Below are positions 9,082 to 17,878 of a stretch of DNA of 64,000 nucleotides, one piece after another. The stretch is from Pedobacter sp. ASV28 (GTDB lineage: Bacteria; Bacteroidota; Bacteroidia; Sphingobacteriales; Sphingobacteriaceae): the NCBI RefSeq assembly GCF_016428855.1, contig NZ_JAELTN010000004.1, positions 1 to 64,000 on the forward strand. The letters are read 5' to 3'. The position numbers and the translations under genes are program-made. Position 1 is the stretch's first letter. The number at the start of each line of letters is the position of its first letter. The notes below the pieces were generated by a model. It was given only the letters and a program-made list of their open reading frames with translations, made no database searches and was not told the origin of the DNA.

Positions 9082-9190
9082 CGTTCTAATATTTTGATTT
9101 GATTAAATGATCTAATGCGAATTTATGTATTGTCTGTAATTGTTAATATTGCCTAATTGGCCAAATTTAAGGGGCGTTTAAGACATCTTT

Positions 9191-9691
9191 CTATGAGGAC
9201 ATTTTATTTAACTGGTAGGTGTGCCTCTGTGTATGATAAATAAGGAAATAAATAGCCTCTAACCGTGTAATGTGGCCAAAGCCAGGCAGTTCAAAATCTA
9301 AACAAGTTTCCGTTAAATCCAGATCAGAAATGAGTTTTGCCACTACTTTGCCAATATGATCTAGTTGTTGTAACAACTCTCGTTGATTATAGTTTTTATC
9401 GACTGGTTCTATAAATGCTGGAGCCTTCATTTTTAGCTCAAAGTTTAGCAATATTTCCTTTAATGGAATTACTCTTGCATCGGCAGGCCCATCTGTAAAT
9501 TTGGTATTTCCAGAGAGTACCTTATCAAAATCGGCCCCTGCCAGCACCAAATGTTGTGCTACTTGGGCCGGCGACCATGTGTCTTTTGTCGACTTATGGT
9601 TAAAAGATTCTGCATCGAAACGTTTAATAGCTTTTTCTAACCCCGAAAAAACATCGTTCAAAGATTCTGTTATTTCTGTTTTTGTTTCCAT
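9191..9691 (-). CDS. DinB family metal-site protein
   Basis: 166 aa four-helix DinB/DUF664-type protein. The three expected metal ligands are visible: His47 (AQHLVLAG), His153 and His157 (YHTQRHTYQL). Members of the fold include thiol-dependent transferases, but many are uncharacterised. The gene begins 3 bp after the stop of another DinB-like gene, so the two form a tandem pair, probably one transcript, divergent from a GlxA-type regulator. Confidence 0.82.
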   Translation of the reverse strand: METKTEITESLNDVFSGLEKAIKRFDAESFNHKSTKDTWSPAQVAQHLVLAGADFDKVLSGNTKFTDGPADARVIPLKEILLNFELKMKAPAFIEPVDKNYNQRELLQQLDHIGKVVAKLISDLDLTETCLDFELPGFGHITRLEAIYFLIYHTQRHTYQLNKMSS

Positions 9692-9694
9692 GGC

Positions 9695-10195
9695 CTACCT
9701 ATATTTCATGGCTTCGTAGCCCAACAACCTACGCCATAATGCGATCTGACCAATGCAATTTGCTTCCCGATAGGTGTTAAAACTCACCATTTCAAACATT
9801 GGGAAGCTCATGCCTTCTACCGGAAAATCTAAGATCTTATCAAGTTTCTCCTCGCTTGCATTTAGCAGTTTATCTCTTAATACAGGTGAAATTTTATCCC
9901 ACTCTTCTTCATAGGTTTTTAAGGCAGGATATTTTTGATCTTCCTTAATTCCCTGATGGTGTTTAAATAATTCATAGGCACTAGATTTTGCCTCTACACC
10001 AAATAAATTGGCCAACTCATAGCGCTCTTGCAGCAAACTTCCAGCCAACCAAGCCACATGATTAGCCTTGGTGTCCAACCTTTTGATGGCATCTTCGTTG
10101 GTAATACCTTCCAAAACACTATGGTAATACGTGGTGTGCATATCATATAGCACCAAAAAACCATACATTCTATTACTTACTGGTTTAATTTTCAT
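9695..10195 (-). CDS. DinB-like protein with incomplete metal site
   Basis: 166 aa. The helical layout and NHVAWLAGSLLQERYELANLFG segment match DinB-superfamily proteins (His46 equivalent to the first ligand), but the C-terminal helix reads REANCIGQIALWRRLLGY. Of the usual H..(Q)H pair, no His remains. It probably folds like DinB without the standard metal centre. It is followed 3 bp later by a canonical DinB gene, and starts about 120 bp from the divergent regulator at 10315. Confidence 0.7.
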   Translation of the reverse strand: MKIKPVSNRMYGFLVLYDMHTTYYHSVLEGITNEDAIKRLDTKANHVAWLAGSLLQERYELANLFGVEAKSSAYELFKHHQGIKEDQKYPALKTYEEEWDKISPVLRDKLLNASEEKLDKILDFPVEGMSFPMFEMVSFNTYREANCIGQIALWRRLLGYEAMKYR

Positions 10196-10264
10196 AACAT
10201 TTAATTTTTATAACACTAAATTACAGTCTCTTTCAACAAATTAGCGCCATCATTAATGTCAAAG

Positions 10265-10296
10265 TTTGGGTGCATACGAGACATTTGTTATTTTAG
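10265..10296 (+). promoter_or_regulatory. candidate Bacteroidota promoter of the GlxA-type regulator
   Basis: TTTG at 10265-10268 and TATTTTAG at 10289-10296 (6 of 8 to TAnnTTTG) are separated by 20 bp, as in the -33/-7 promoters of Bacteroidota, 18 bp before the ATG at 10315. Inference from spacing only. Confidence 0.35.
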
Positions 10297-10314
10297 ATTA
10301 ATCAAGATATAAAC

Positions 10315-11283
10315 ATGAAAAGAATTGGATTGTTGTTAAGCAAAGACTATAAATTATTAAGTGTTGCCGCTGTGCTAGAAGTATTTGAAACGGTGAATAA
10401 ATTTTCTGTAGCAGACCAAAAAGATATTCCATTTGATATTTATCTACTTGCCGGTGACGAAACAATAGCCCATACTAAAGAGGCTTTAGGCTACCAGCTC
10501 ACTCCCCTGAAAGATGCCCCATTAATGCAGATTATCCTGATACCTGCATTTACCTCAGAAAATATGATGGCCTCGCTCTTGGCAAACCAGCAATGCATTC
10601 CTCATTTGGTTGCACAATATCAAAAAGGTGCTTGTTTGGGCAGCTTTTGCACAGGTGCATTTTTGCTGGGTGCCAGTGGACTATTGAACGGTAAAATTGC
10701 CACTACCCATGTAGATGCCAGCAATGGCTTTGCTCAGGCCTTTCCAGAAGTCAATTTAAAGGCAGACAAAACCGTTACCCAAGATGGACGTTTATACACC
10801 AGCGGTGGTGCCACTTCTTCGTTCCATTTATTGTTGCATTTGGTACATGAGTACTGTGGTAAAGAGATGGCCATACGCATTGCCAAGGTTTTTGCCATAG
10901 ATATGGATCGGGATAAGCAATCCTATTTCAGCACCTTTCAGCCTTCTAAAGACCATAATGATGAACTGGTGGCTATTGCCCAACGAAAAATAGAACAAAA
11001 CTATCATGATGCCGCCACCATTGAAGAGCTGATCAAAGATATTCCATCGAGCAGAAGAAATATGGTGCGTCGTTTTAAGCACATAACGGGTATTACGCCC
11101 ATAGAATACCTGCAACAGACCCGTATCGAAGCAGCAAAGAAACTATTGGAAAAGACCAGCCAGCAGATGAACGAAATCATTTACAGTTCTGGCTATAATG
11201 ACCCCAAGGCTTTTAGAAAAATATTTAAGAAAACAGTGGGCATGACCCCCACACAGTATAGGGAAAAGTTTCAGGTGAGGTAA
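10315..11283 (+). CDS. GlxA family transcriptional regulator
   Basis: 322 aa. The N-terminal DJ-1/PfpI-like domain (about 1-190) has a nucleophile-elbow cysteine (GSFCTGAF, Cys112). The C-terminal AraC/XylS double helix-turn-helix (about 220-320) contains IEELIKDIPSSRRNMVRRFKH and the second-helix signature MNEIIYSSGYNDPKAFRKIFKK. Such proteins are soluble DNA-binding regulators sensing small amines or amides. It is divergent from the DinB pair, which is the likeliest target. It ends before a hairpin shared with the convergent DUF3347 gene. Confidence 0.92.
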   Translation: MKRIGLLLSKDYKLLSVAAVLEVFETVNKFSVADQKDIPFDIYLLAGDETIAHTKEALGYQLTPLKDAPLMQIILIPAFTSENMMASLLANQQCIPHLVAQYQKGACLGSFCTGAFLLGASGLLNGKIATTHVDASNGFAQAFPEVNLKADKTVTQDGRLYTSGGATSSFHLLLHLVHEYCGKEMAIRIAKVFAIDMDRDKQSYFSTFQPSKDHNDELVAIAQRKIEQNYHDAATIEELIKDIPSSRRNMVRRFKHITGITPIEYLQQTRIEAAKKLLEKTSQQMNEIIYSSGYNDPKAFRKIFKKTVGMTPTQYREKFQVR

Positions 11284-11319
11284 CTATACAATAAATGAAT
11301 ACATTACCCGCTTTAAAAC

Positions 11320-11354
11320 CCCTAGCTCACCTGCCATAAGCTGGCGAGTTAGGG
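11320..11354. terminator. hairpin between convergent genes
   Basis: 12-bp stem (ccctagctcacc / ggcgagttaggg, one mismatch and one G-T pair) with an 11-base loop, lying between the convergent ends of the GlxA-type gene (11283) and the DUF3347 gene (11392). A T6 run follows 20 bp later on the plus strand. Likely a bidirectional terminator. Confidence 0.5.
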
Positions 11355-11391
11355 ACACAAGAACAGATTTTTTAACCCACTTTCCAAAATC

Positions 11392-11958
11392 CTACTTCAA
11401 AGTTTCCTTCACCTCTCCGCAATTCATCATACTGTCGCCAAAATAAGGATTTTTAATCTCCTTTTGATTGCTCAACCATGAAGCTCCTTTATCATTTAGA
11501 GCCATTGGACAATACTCCACATAAATTTCCCCCGCACTTAGCCCCGAACTTTTCACCTTCGCAATGAATTCATTGCTCAAATCGGCATATAAAATACGTT
11601 GGGCATCTAGCGATGGCGCAGCACTTATCTTAGCTGACAAAGAAGATAATGCACTACCATTAGGGAGTATTTTTGCACCGAGTTCTATTGCATTAGCTGC
11701 TATCTTGGCTTCAGCAAGATCACCTTTAATCAAAGCATTGGTCAAATGAACATAGTGCTGGTATATGGCATTCAGCTGATCATCTTTTAAACTTACCAAT
11801 GCTGATGTTTGTGTTAGGGGCACATCCTCCCTATGCTCTGCAACCGTGTGATTATGCCCTGCATGTTCTTCTTTGGCTTTATGCTGATTTCCGCAAGCGG
11901 TTACTAAAGTTATGGCGATTATAGTTAGGGCCAAAATAATATTGTTTTTAATGTTCAT
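11392..11958 (-). CDS. DUF3347 lipoprotein of metal-efflux cluster
   Basis: 188 aa. Lipobox LVTACG (Cys22), then a His-rich segment (HAGHNHTVAEHRED, about 32-46), then the DUF3347 helical domain (YQHYVHLTNALIKGDLAEAK ... IYVEYCPMALNDKGASWLS ... MMNCGEV). DUF3347 is repeatedly found next to, or fused to, CusB-like adaptors, and the conserved YCPMA plus Cys/Met/His residues suggest copper binding in the periplasm. It is the last gene of the efflux island. Confidence 0.85.
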   Translation of the reverse strand: MNIKNNIILALTIIAITLVTACGNQHKAKEEHAGHNHTVAEHREDVPLTQTSALVSLKDDQLNAIYQHYVHLTNALIKGDLAEAKIAANAIELGAKILPNGSALSSLSAKISAAPSLDAQRILYADLSNEFIAKVKSSGLSAGEIYVEYCPMALNDKGASWLSNQKEIKNPYFGDSMMNCGEVKETLK

Positions 11959-12037
11959 GATATATTTGATTTTATTTGATCAATGCTATTTATGATTCTC
12001 ATATTTAAAGACTAATCTGACTGCGATGAGCTAAAAT

Positions 12038-13252
12038 TTAATTTACCAATCCATCTAGAGGATTTTTCCCTTTTTTCAACACGTATTCACTATATAATAA
12101 ATAAGCTCCCGTAACCACCACCTCCTCTCCGGCTTGCAAACCAGAGGCAATTACTACACCTGCTTCATTTTCCACTCCAGTCGTCACCTTTTTAGGTTCG
12201 AACTTATCTTTTCCGGTCTTGACCCAAACATGCATCCCTTTACCATCACGCACCACGGCGTCTACGGGCAAAGTAAGTGCACTACCTGTTTTACCTGTAG
12301 ACAACCACACATTAGCCTGCAGGCCTGGTTGCCATTGTCCATTCGGATTGGTAATGCGTCCTCTAATCTGGGTAAGTTGAGTGCCTGACTGCAACACTGG
12401 CGTCATAAAATCTATCCCCATACTTTTTGGTTGGTCTTCCCAACCTGCTACTATTACCTTCACCTGTTGTCCTATTTTTAAGCCTTTGGCTTCGTCAGGA
12501 TAAACATCGGCCTCTACCCAAAGGTTACCATAACCTTCCAATTTTAGAATAGCACTGCCTTCGTTTACATATTGGCCTTGGCTAATAGACACTTCGGCTA
12601 CTATTCCACTTTGTGTAGCATAAAAGGTAACATACGGGTCTTTTTTCTGTGTATTGACCAACTGTTGCAATTGTGCTTCTGTTTGACCATAGCGCAATAG
12701 CTTCTGTTTGGTCGAACTTACAATTTGCTTTTCTATCTGATCTCCAGGAAATTGCTTTTCTTGGGCAATAGCCATGAGGTATTCTTGTTGTAGGGCAGCC
12801 AATTGTTCCGAATAAAGCTGATAAAGGGCTTGTCCTTTCTGCACTTGCACCCCTGTTTCACGTACATAGAGTTGTTCTATCCTACCCGAAATCCTAGCTG
12901 AAATATAACTACTCTGTTCAGGATCAATTACCAATCTGCCGTTGAGCACTTTATTTCCAAAAAGGTTGCCTTGACCAATTGTTGCCGTAGTGATGTGTGC
13001 CAAAGCCTGGCGCTGGGCGTCTATTACCAATTTTTTTTCATGGCTGTCCTTTTCAAATGTTACCAGGTCCATACCACAAATAGGACAGGTGCCCATCTCA
13101 TTCTTGATGATTTGCGGATGCATGGGACAAGTATAAGTCTGCTCTTTTTTAGCATTGGCATTTTGCTTTTTTTCCTCACTACAGGCCGCCATCAACAAAG
13201 AAGGGAGCAAGACCATTAATGCTATTTTTTTAATGAATATTTTTCGTTTCAT
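12038..13252 (-). CDS. CusB-like RND adaptor with heavy-metal-binding domain
   Basis: 404 aa lipoprotein (lipobox MAAC, Cys24). Residues about 40-65 form the small YHYDH-type metal-binding motif (TCPMHPQI...GTCPICGMDL), two Cys-rich knuckles with a Met. The rest is a periplasmic membrane-fusion protein: lipoyl half-motifs near 110 and 215, a helical hairpin (about 150-200) and a beta-barrel/MP domain. It should link the CusA permease to the TolC channel and hand over metal. It is the second adaptor of the cluster, and only this one carries the metal-binding head. Confidence 0.92.
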   Translation of the reverse strand: MKRKIFIKKIALMVLLPSLLMAACSEEKKQNANAKKEQTYTCPMHPQIIKNEMGTCPICGMDLVTFEKDSHEKKLVIDAQRQALAHITTATIGQGNLFGNKVLNGRLVIDPEQSSYISARISGRIEQLYVRETGVQVQKGQALYQLYSEQLAALQQEYLMAIAQEKQFPGDQIEKQIVSSTKQKLLRYGQTEAQLQQLVNTQKKDPYVTFYATQSGIVAEVSISQGQYVNEGSAILKLEGYGNLWVEADVYPDEAKGLKIGQQVKVIVAGWEDQPKSMGIDFMTPVLQSGTQLTQIRGRITNPNGQWQPGLQANVWLSTGKTGSALTLPVDAVVRDGKGMHVWVKTGKDKFEPKKVTTGVENEAGVVIASGLQAGEEVVVTGAYLLYSEYVLKKGKNPLDGLVN

Positions 13253-13305
13253 GATTGACGGATCTTTAATTTTTCATCAGTATATAATTGTTTTTTATCG
13301 GTGAT

Positions 13306-13367
13306 GAGGTTCCCGAACAAACGGAACAGGTATCATGAACATTTATTCATTTCGGTTTGTGAACCTC
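13306..13367. repeat. imperfect palindrome between the two adaptor genes
   Basis: Arms gaggttc (13306-13312) and gaacctc (13361-13367) are extended by AACAAAC/GTTTGT, lying in the 124-bp gap between two co-oriented genes. In the mRNA it would be a long hairpin, possibly an intercistronic stabiliser or attenuator. Confidence 0.4.
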
Positions 13368-13376
13368 TTGAATTCA

Positions 13377-14597
13377 TCATGGCTTCATTTTGATAAAACT
13401 CTCACTATCTACCAAATAAGCAGCGTTCTTGGCTATCTGTAAATGACCAATATCATCCATAACCTGTATCATACGCGCTATCTTGATACCTGTACGTACT
13501 TCTTTTGGGATGAAAACATTAGCTTCCTTACTAAAAACTATGTTTTTTCCACCTAGGTTAATTACTGCCGTTTCAGGCAACCAACCAGATTTTGGTAAAA
13601 GCACAGGTATTTTTGCCGTTAGCAGGTCACCTACATGCATTTCGGATTGATTTAGGTAAACACGGGCAATGGCAAATTGCTCCCCATCCTTAAATACGGG
13701 CTGGATCATACCTATATGGGCCATTTGCAAAGTATTTTCTTTATCTACCGTTTTATAAAAAGCCAATTTGCTTCCCCGCCTCACCAAGGTTGCCAGATCG
13801 GGTTTCAAGGAAAATTCGGCCACCAGTTGCTTTGCATTATAAATGGTAAATACCGTTTGTCCTGCACTTACATATTGACCTTCACGCAATATCAATGACG
13901 TATTAACAGGTACTGCTGACACGGCTGTTGTACTTACCGCAGAAGGGCTCCCTCCCATTCCAGCCATTCCTTCTCCTGCAGTAGCATTAACCGCTGTAGA
14001 AGCCGACACTACCGGCGTATTGTTAGCCGACCGTTCTAGTATATATCCTTCTACAGGACTATACACAGGAATGCGATAGTTGATTTTTTCACTAGATAGT
14101 ACTTGCTGAATGGTAGAGGCCGACATGCCCAACAACAACAATCGTTGTTTGGCCTGGGCCAATAGTTGTCCTTCTCCATCATTCTTTTTCAAGAATAGTA
14201 ATTCTTGTTGTGCCGCCGCCAGGTCCGGAGAATAAACCTCCATGATCAATTGACCTTTTTTAATAGGTTGATAATTATATTTGATCAATAAACGTTCTAT
14301 CCTACCGCTTACACGGCTGGCTATACTGGACTGGCTACGGTTATCGTAGTTCACTATTCCCTGGGTTTCAATCGTAAATATTTTGGTTTCATAAATTGCC
14401 TTAACAACAGGCAGTTTAGCTTCTACTTGTCTATTCACTGGCTGAAGTAAGTGCAACAGGCTACTGTCTATTTGTACTTTGCCCAAATCAATATGTTCCC
14501 GTTTGGTTTTAGGCTTACATGAAACAAGAAACAATACGGCAAAGCCCATCAGCACAAGGCTACTTTTAACGATATAATTCTTTTTCATAGTCTGCAA
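13377..14597 (-). CDS. CusB-like RND periplasmic adaptor
   Basis: 406 aa lipoprotein (lipobox VLFLVSC, Cys27). Lipoyl half-motifs (SSIASRVSGRIERLLIKYNY, about 95-115), a helical hairpin (about 125-165), a Met/Gly/Ser linker (GEGMAGMGGSPSAVS, about 205-220) that could bind Cu/Ag, then barrel and membrane-proximal domains. There is no CPMHP head. Start at 14597 or at the fourth codon (MKKNYIV, 14588). Either overlaps the TolC gene end, so translation is coupled. It acts with the CusA halves and TolC in metal export. Confidence 0.9.
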   Translation of the reverse strand: MQTMKKNYIVKSSLVLMGFAVLFLVSCKPKTKREHIDLGKVQIDSSLLHLLQPVNRQVEAKLPVVKAIYETKIFTIETQGIVNYDNRSQSSIASRVSGRIERLLIKYNYQPIKKGQLIMEVYSPDLAAAQQELLFLKKNDGEGQLLAQAKQRLLLLGMSASTIQQVLSSEKINYRIPVYSPVEGYILERSANNTPVVSASTAVNATAGEGMAGMGGSPSAVSTTAVSAVPVNTSLILREGQYVSAGQTVFTIYNAKQLVAEFSLKPDLATLVRRGSKLAFYKTVDKENTLQMAHIGMIQPVFKDGEQFAIARVYLNQSEMHVGDLLTAKIPVLLPKSGWLPETAVINLGGKNIVFSKEANVFIPKEVRTGIKIARMIQVMDDIGHLQIAKNAAYLVDSESFIKMKP

Positions 14598-15813
14598 TCA
14601 TGATATAAAGTTTCAGTTTTTCATCCAGTGCATTGTTCTGCATCATGATTAAGGCTTCCCAAGCGTTCAGCACTTCGGGCAGATCCATTTTATTTTCACG
14701 ATAGCTGAGCATACTTACCGCCAAGTTTTTTTCCAAGGTAGGAATGATCTTACTTTCCAATGCTGTAATCTGTTGTTGCATAGATTTGATCTCGTACTGC
14801 ATCCCATATAACATACCTTGTGTTTCCTGTAACATGGCCGCTTTTTCTTTTTCCATGGCCTGCACTTCATATTTCATGCCTTTCACTTCTGATTTGTACA
14901 TCTTAGATGACCAGGGCACAATGGGAATACTTACCATGCCCATTACACTAAAGGCCTTGGGCATCATACCGCTTAAAGGCGACATATGGTCGAAACGCAG
15001 TTTAAAATCGGGTCGGCTTTGCTTTTTCATGGCTTCAATGTTCAATTGCATGGACTGAATACCATAATCCATTTTAAGGATGTCTTTTCTAGCCAATGCT
15101 AAGCTTGCGGTATCTATGGCCATGGCTGGGATAAATACAGGCCGATAGGTCGAATCAATGGTAAAGTCTGTCTGACCTGAAGTATTCATCAAACTGTTTA
15201 ACCAGGCTCTGGCCTTAGCTATGGCACTTTCCTGCATCCTTTTCATATTTTCGTTTTCCTCTAGCTTTGCTGCAGTCTGGTATACGCTCCCCAATTTTGA
15301 TTGGTTAAAGGGATACCTGATCTCTTCGATCTTTTTCATGGTCTGCATCAGCTGGGCATTCTTGTTCAATACCACTAATTTTTGTTGCGCCACTAGCCAA
15401 CCATAATAAAGCTTTTTAGCTTGGGCCTTTAAGTCATTCAGCGTAACTTCCCTAGCAGCTTTTTCTACCTTGCCTTTAGACTCAATATATTTCTTATTGG
15501 CATTGAGCTTCGAATAATTCGGAATATCCTGTTCCAATTGTAACATCAGCGAACCTTTATCTCTTCCATCCATCACCATCTGACCGGGATAGGGCGTCAT
15601 AAAAGTTCCTACCCCTATCATGGGTGCCATCCATGAAGTAGCAGCTTTTGCGGCATATTGGTAACTTTCGGCCTTTAGTCCATAAGATTGCAATAAGAGG
15701 TTATTTTGGTCTATCCTTTGCAGAATAGTGTCTAGTGAGAGTATAGGCCTTTGTGCTATGGTCAAAAGTGGAAATAGTAACAACAACCATAATATTTTAA
15801 CTTTTAAGGCCAC
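14566..15813 (-). CDS. TolC-family outer membrane efflux protein
   Basis: About 415 aa from GTG 15813. The mature part is mainly long coiled-coil helices (AAREVTLNDLKAQAKKLYYG, QAMEKEKAAMLQETQGMLYG, QQQITALESKIIPTLEKN) typical of TolC/CusC. I chose GTG because VALKVKILWLLLLFPLLTIAQ is a signal peptide, while the longer frame to ATG 15975 (or ATG 15852) adds a non-secretory leader that overlaps the permease gene and a palindrome. It forms the outer-membrane duct for the CusA-like pump, and overlaps the adaptor gene by up to 32 bp. Confidence 0.85.
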   Translation of the reverse strand: MALKVKILWLLLLFPLLTIAQRPILSLDTILQRIDQNNLLLQSYGLKAESYQYAAKAATSWMAPMIGVGTFMTPYPGQMVMDGRDKGSLMLQLEQDIPNYSKLNANKKYIESKGKVEKAAREVTLNDLKAQAKKLYYGWLVAQQKLVVLNKNAQLMQTMKKIEEIRYPFNQSKLGSVYQTAAKLEENENMKRMQESAIAKARAWLNSLMNTSGQTDFTIDSTYRPVFIPAMAIDTASLALARKDILKMDYGIQSMQLNIEAMKKQSRPDFKLRFDHMSPLSGMMPKAFSVMGMVSIPIVPWSSKMYKSEVKGMKYEVQAMEKEKAAMLQETQGMLYGMQYEIKSMQQQITALESKIIPTLEKNLAVSMLSYRENKMDLPEVLNAWEALIMMQNNALDEKLKLYIMIADYEKELYR

Positions 15814-15830
15814 TTTATCGCCCCCACTGT

Positions 15831-15853
15831 CATGCCCAACCTGATTAGGCATG
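15831..15853. repeat. palindrome before the TolC start
   Basis: CATGCC (15831-15836) and GGCATG (15848-15853) pair perfectly, with two more A-T pairs inside and a five-base loop, 18 bp upstream of the preferred GTG start. It could be an mRNA hairpin or a protein site. Confidence 0.4.
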
Positions 15854-15940
15854 GTAATACCAAAACAAGAAGCTCCTTTATAAATAATCGTCTTAACATG
15901 CAAGCATTCGCGAAGCTGAGGAATTATCAATATATTTTTT

Positions 15941-17878
15941 TTAATGTTGTACATCATGCACCTCCAATTTTCCATATTTCTTTAATTCATATTCTTTAGC
16001 CATGAGAAAGATGAGTGGTGTTACCAATAAAATGTGTGTAGAGGAAGTAAGCACTCCACCAATCATGGGCAATACAATAGGCTGCATCACATCTACCCCT
16101 ACGCCTGTGGCCCACAACACTGGTATTAAACCAAATAATGATACGCAAACCGTCATTAATTTAGGCCTCAATCTTTTGGCTGCTCCATGAACAACATATT
16201 CCCTCAAGTCATTTTTGGTAATCGTTTCACTGGAATTTCCTTTGAGTTTGATGAGCTGTTGCATGGCATCGTTCAGGTAAATCACCATCACAATTCCCGT
16301 TTCTACGGCGATACCAAATAAGGCGATGAAACCCACTGCAACGCCTACCGATAGGTTTACTCCCCAGAAATAGATCATATAAGCGCCTCCAATTAAGGCA
16401 AAAGGTACGGTAATCAGGCTCAGGAAAGCTTCCCTAATAGAATGGAAGGCAAAATACAGGGAGAAGAAAATGATGAGCAGTACCACTGGGGCTATCCACA
16501 TGAGAGTCTGTTTCCCCCTGATCAGATTTTCGTATTGTCCGCTCCACTCCAAGAAATAACCTTCAGGCAGGATGCCTTTTTCTTGATTAAGCTTTTCCAT
16601 TGCCGCTTTCACGGTACTTCCCAAATCTTTATCCCTCACATTGAACATCACCGCACCTCGTAAAATTGCATGATCAGAACTGATCATTGGAGGGCCATCT
16701 TCAAATTTAATATTGGCAACAGCCGACAAGGGAACTTCGCCAAAGGCAGAAGACTGCAATGGTATGCGTTGGATGCGCTCTACACTGTTCCTATATTCCT
16801 GTCCCAAACGAACACTGATCGAAAAACGTTGTCTGCCTTCAATGGTATTGCCAATGGTAGCACCGCCTAAGGCCGTTTCTACCACTTGGTTCACTTCATC
16901 TATATTTAAGCCGTATCGGGACAATTCTTCCCGCTTGATGTCGATGGCAAGATATTTCCCCCCGGTAATGGGTTCTACAAATAAATCACTTATTCCAGGT
17001 GTACCTTCCAATGTCGCTTTCACTTTTTCGGAAATATGGGCAATGGTATCCAGATTTTGACCAAATACTTTCACGCCCACATCGGTACGTATACCGGTGG
17101 CCAACATATTAATCCGGTTGATAATGGGCTGTGTCCAGCCATTCACCACGCCTGGAATTTGCAGCTTGGCATCCAACTCGGCTACAATGTCTTTTTTGGT
17201 CATACCTTCACGCCATTGACTTTTGGGTTTAAGTGTAATGATCGTTTCGATCATGCTAATGGGCGAATTGTCAGTTGCCGTGCTTGCCCTACCTGCTTTA
17301 CCCAATACCTTGTCCACCTCTGGCAACGATTTAATGATCTTATCCTGTACCTGTAAAATCCTTTTGGCTTCGGCATTAGATACATCGGGCAAGGTAACCG
17401 GCATAAACAAGATACTTTGTTCATCCAGTGGAGGGATAAATTCTGTACCCAAGTTTTTAAGTAGAGGAATAGTTATTAATAAAGCAATAACATTAATGGC
17501 AATGGTTGTTTTTCTCCATTCCAATACTTTTCTGATGATAGGTTCATATATTTTCTCCAGAAAACGGTTCACGGGATTGGCATGATCAGGTTTAAATTTC
17601 CCTTTCATAAAGAAAGAAATAAGCACCGGAGCCAGGGTAATGACCAACAAGGCATCCACTATCATAATGAACGTTTTGGTATAGGCCAAAGGGTGGAATA
17701 ATTTGCCTTCTTGACCAGTAAGCATAAAAACGGGCAGAAAAGAAGCAATGATAATTACGGTAGCAAAAAACACCCCTCTTGACACCTGTTTGCTGGATTT
17801 GGTGATGATTGCCAAACGTTCTTCTTCGCTGATCCACTGCGGTGATTTGCGAAATTTATTTTTTAACCACTGTATCAT
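15941..17878 (-). CDS. CusA-like RND permease, C-terminal half
   Basis: 645 aa. It corresponds to the second part of a heavy-metal RND pump: TM5/TM6 (SRGVFFATVIIIASFLPVFML, GQEGKLFHPLAYTKTF), TM7, periplasmic loop 2, and TM8-12 (FGIAVETGIVMVIYL, PKLMTVCVSLFGLIPVLWATG). The ATG sits inside the stop region of the N-terminal half (ATGA, 4-bp overlap). Family members are single chains of about 1,030-1,250 aa, and the two ORFs here sum to 1,077. The break is in the cytoplasmic loop between TM4 and TM5. It may function as a two-chain pump through translational coupling, or be a recent frameshift. Confidence 0.85.
   Translation of the reverse strand: MIQWLKNKFRKSPQWISEEERLAIITKSSKQVSRGVFFATVIIIASFLPVFMLTGQEGKLFHPLAYTKTFIMIVDALLVITLAPVLISFFMKGKFKPDHANPVNRFLEKIYEPIIRKVLEWRKTTIAINVIALLITIPLLKNLGTEFIPPLDEQSILFMPVTLPDVSNAEAKRILQVQDKIIKSLPEVDKVLGKAGRASTATDNSPISMIETIITLKPKSQWREGMTKKDIVAELDAKLQIPGVVNGWTQPIINRINMLATGIRTDVGVKVFGQNLDTIAHISEKVKATLEGTPGISDLFVEPITGGKYLAIDIKREELSRYGLNIDEVNQVVETALGGATIGNTIEGRQRFSISVRLGQEYRNSVERIQRIPLQSSAFGEVPLSAVANIKFEDGPPMISSDHAILRGAVMFNVRDKDLGSTVKAAMEKLNQEKGILPEGYFLEWSGQYENLIRGKQTLMWIAPVVLLIIFFSLYFAFHSIREAFLSLITVPFALIGGAYMIYFWGVNLSVGVAVGFIALFGIAVETGIVMVIYLNDAMQQLIKLKGNSSETITKNDLREYVVHGAAKRLRPKLMTVCVSLFGLIPVLWATGVGVDVMQPIVLPMIGGVLTSSTHILLVTPLIFLMAKEYELKKYGKLEVHDVQH

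Noticed and set aside
15814..15975. Longer N-terminus of the TolC protein
   Set aside because: It places a non-secretory leader before a clear signal peptide and overlaps the permease gene.
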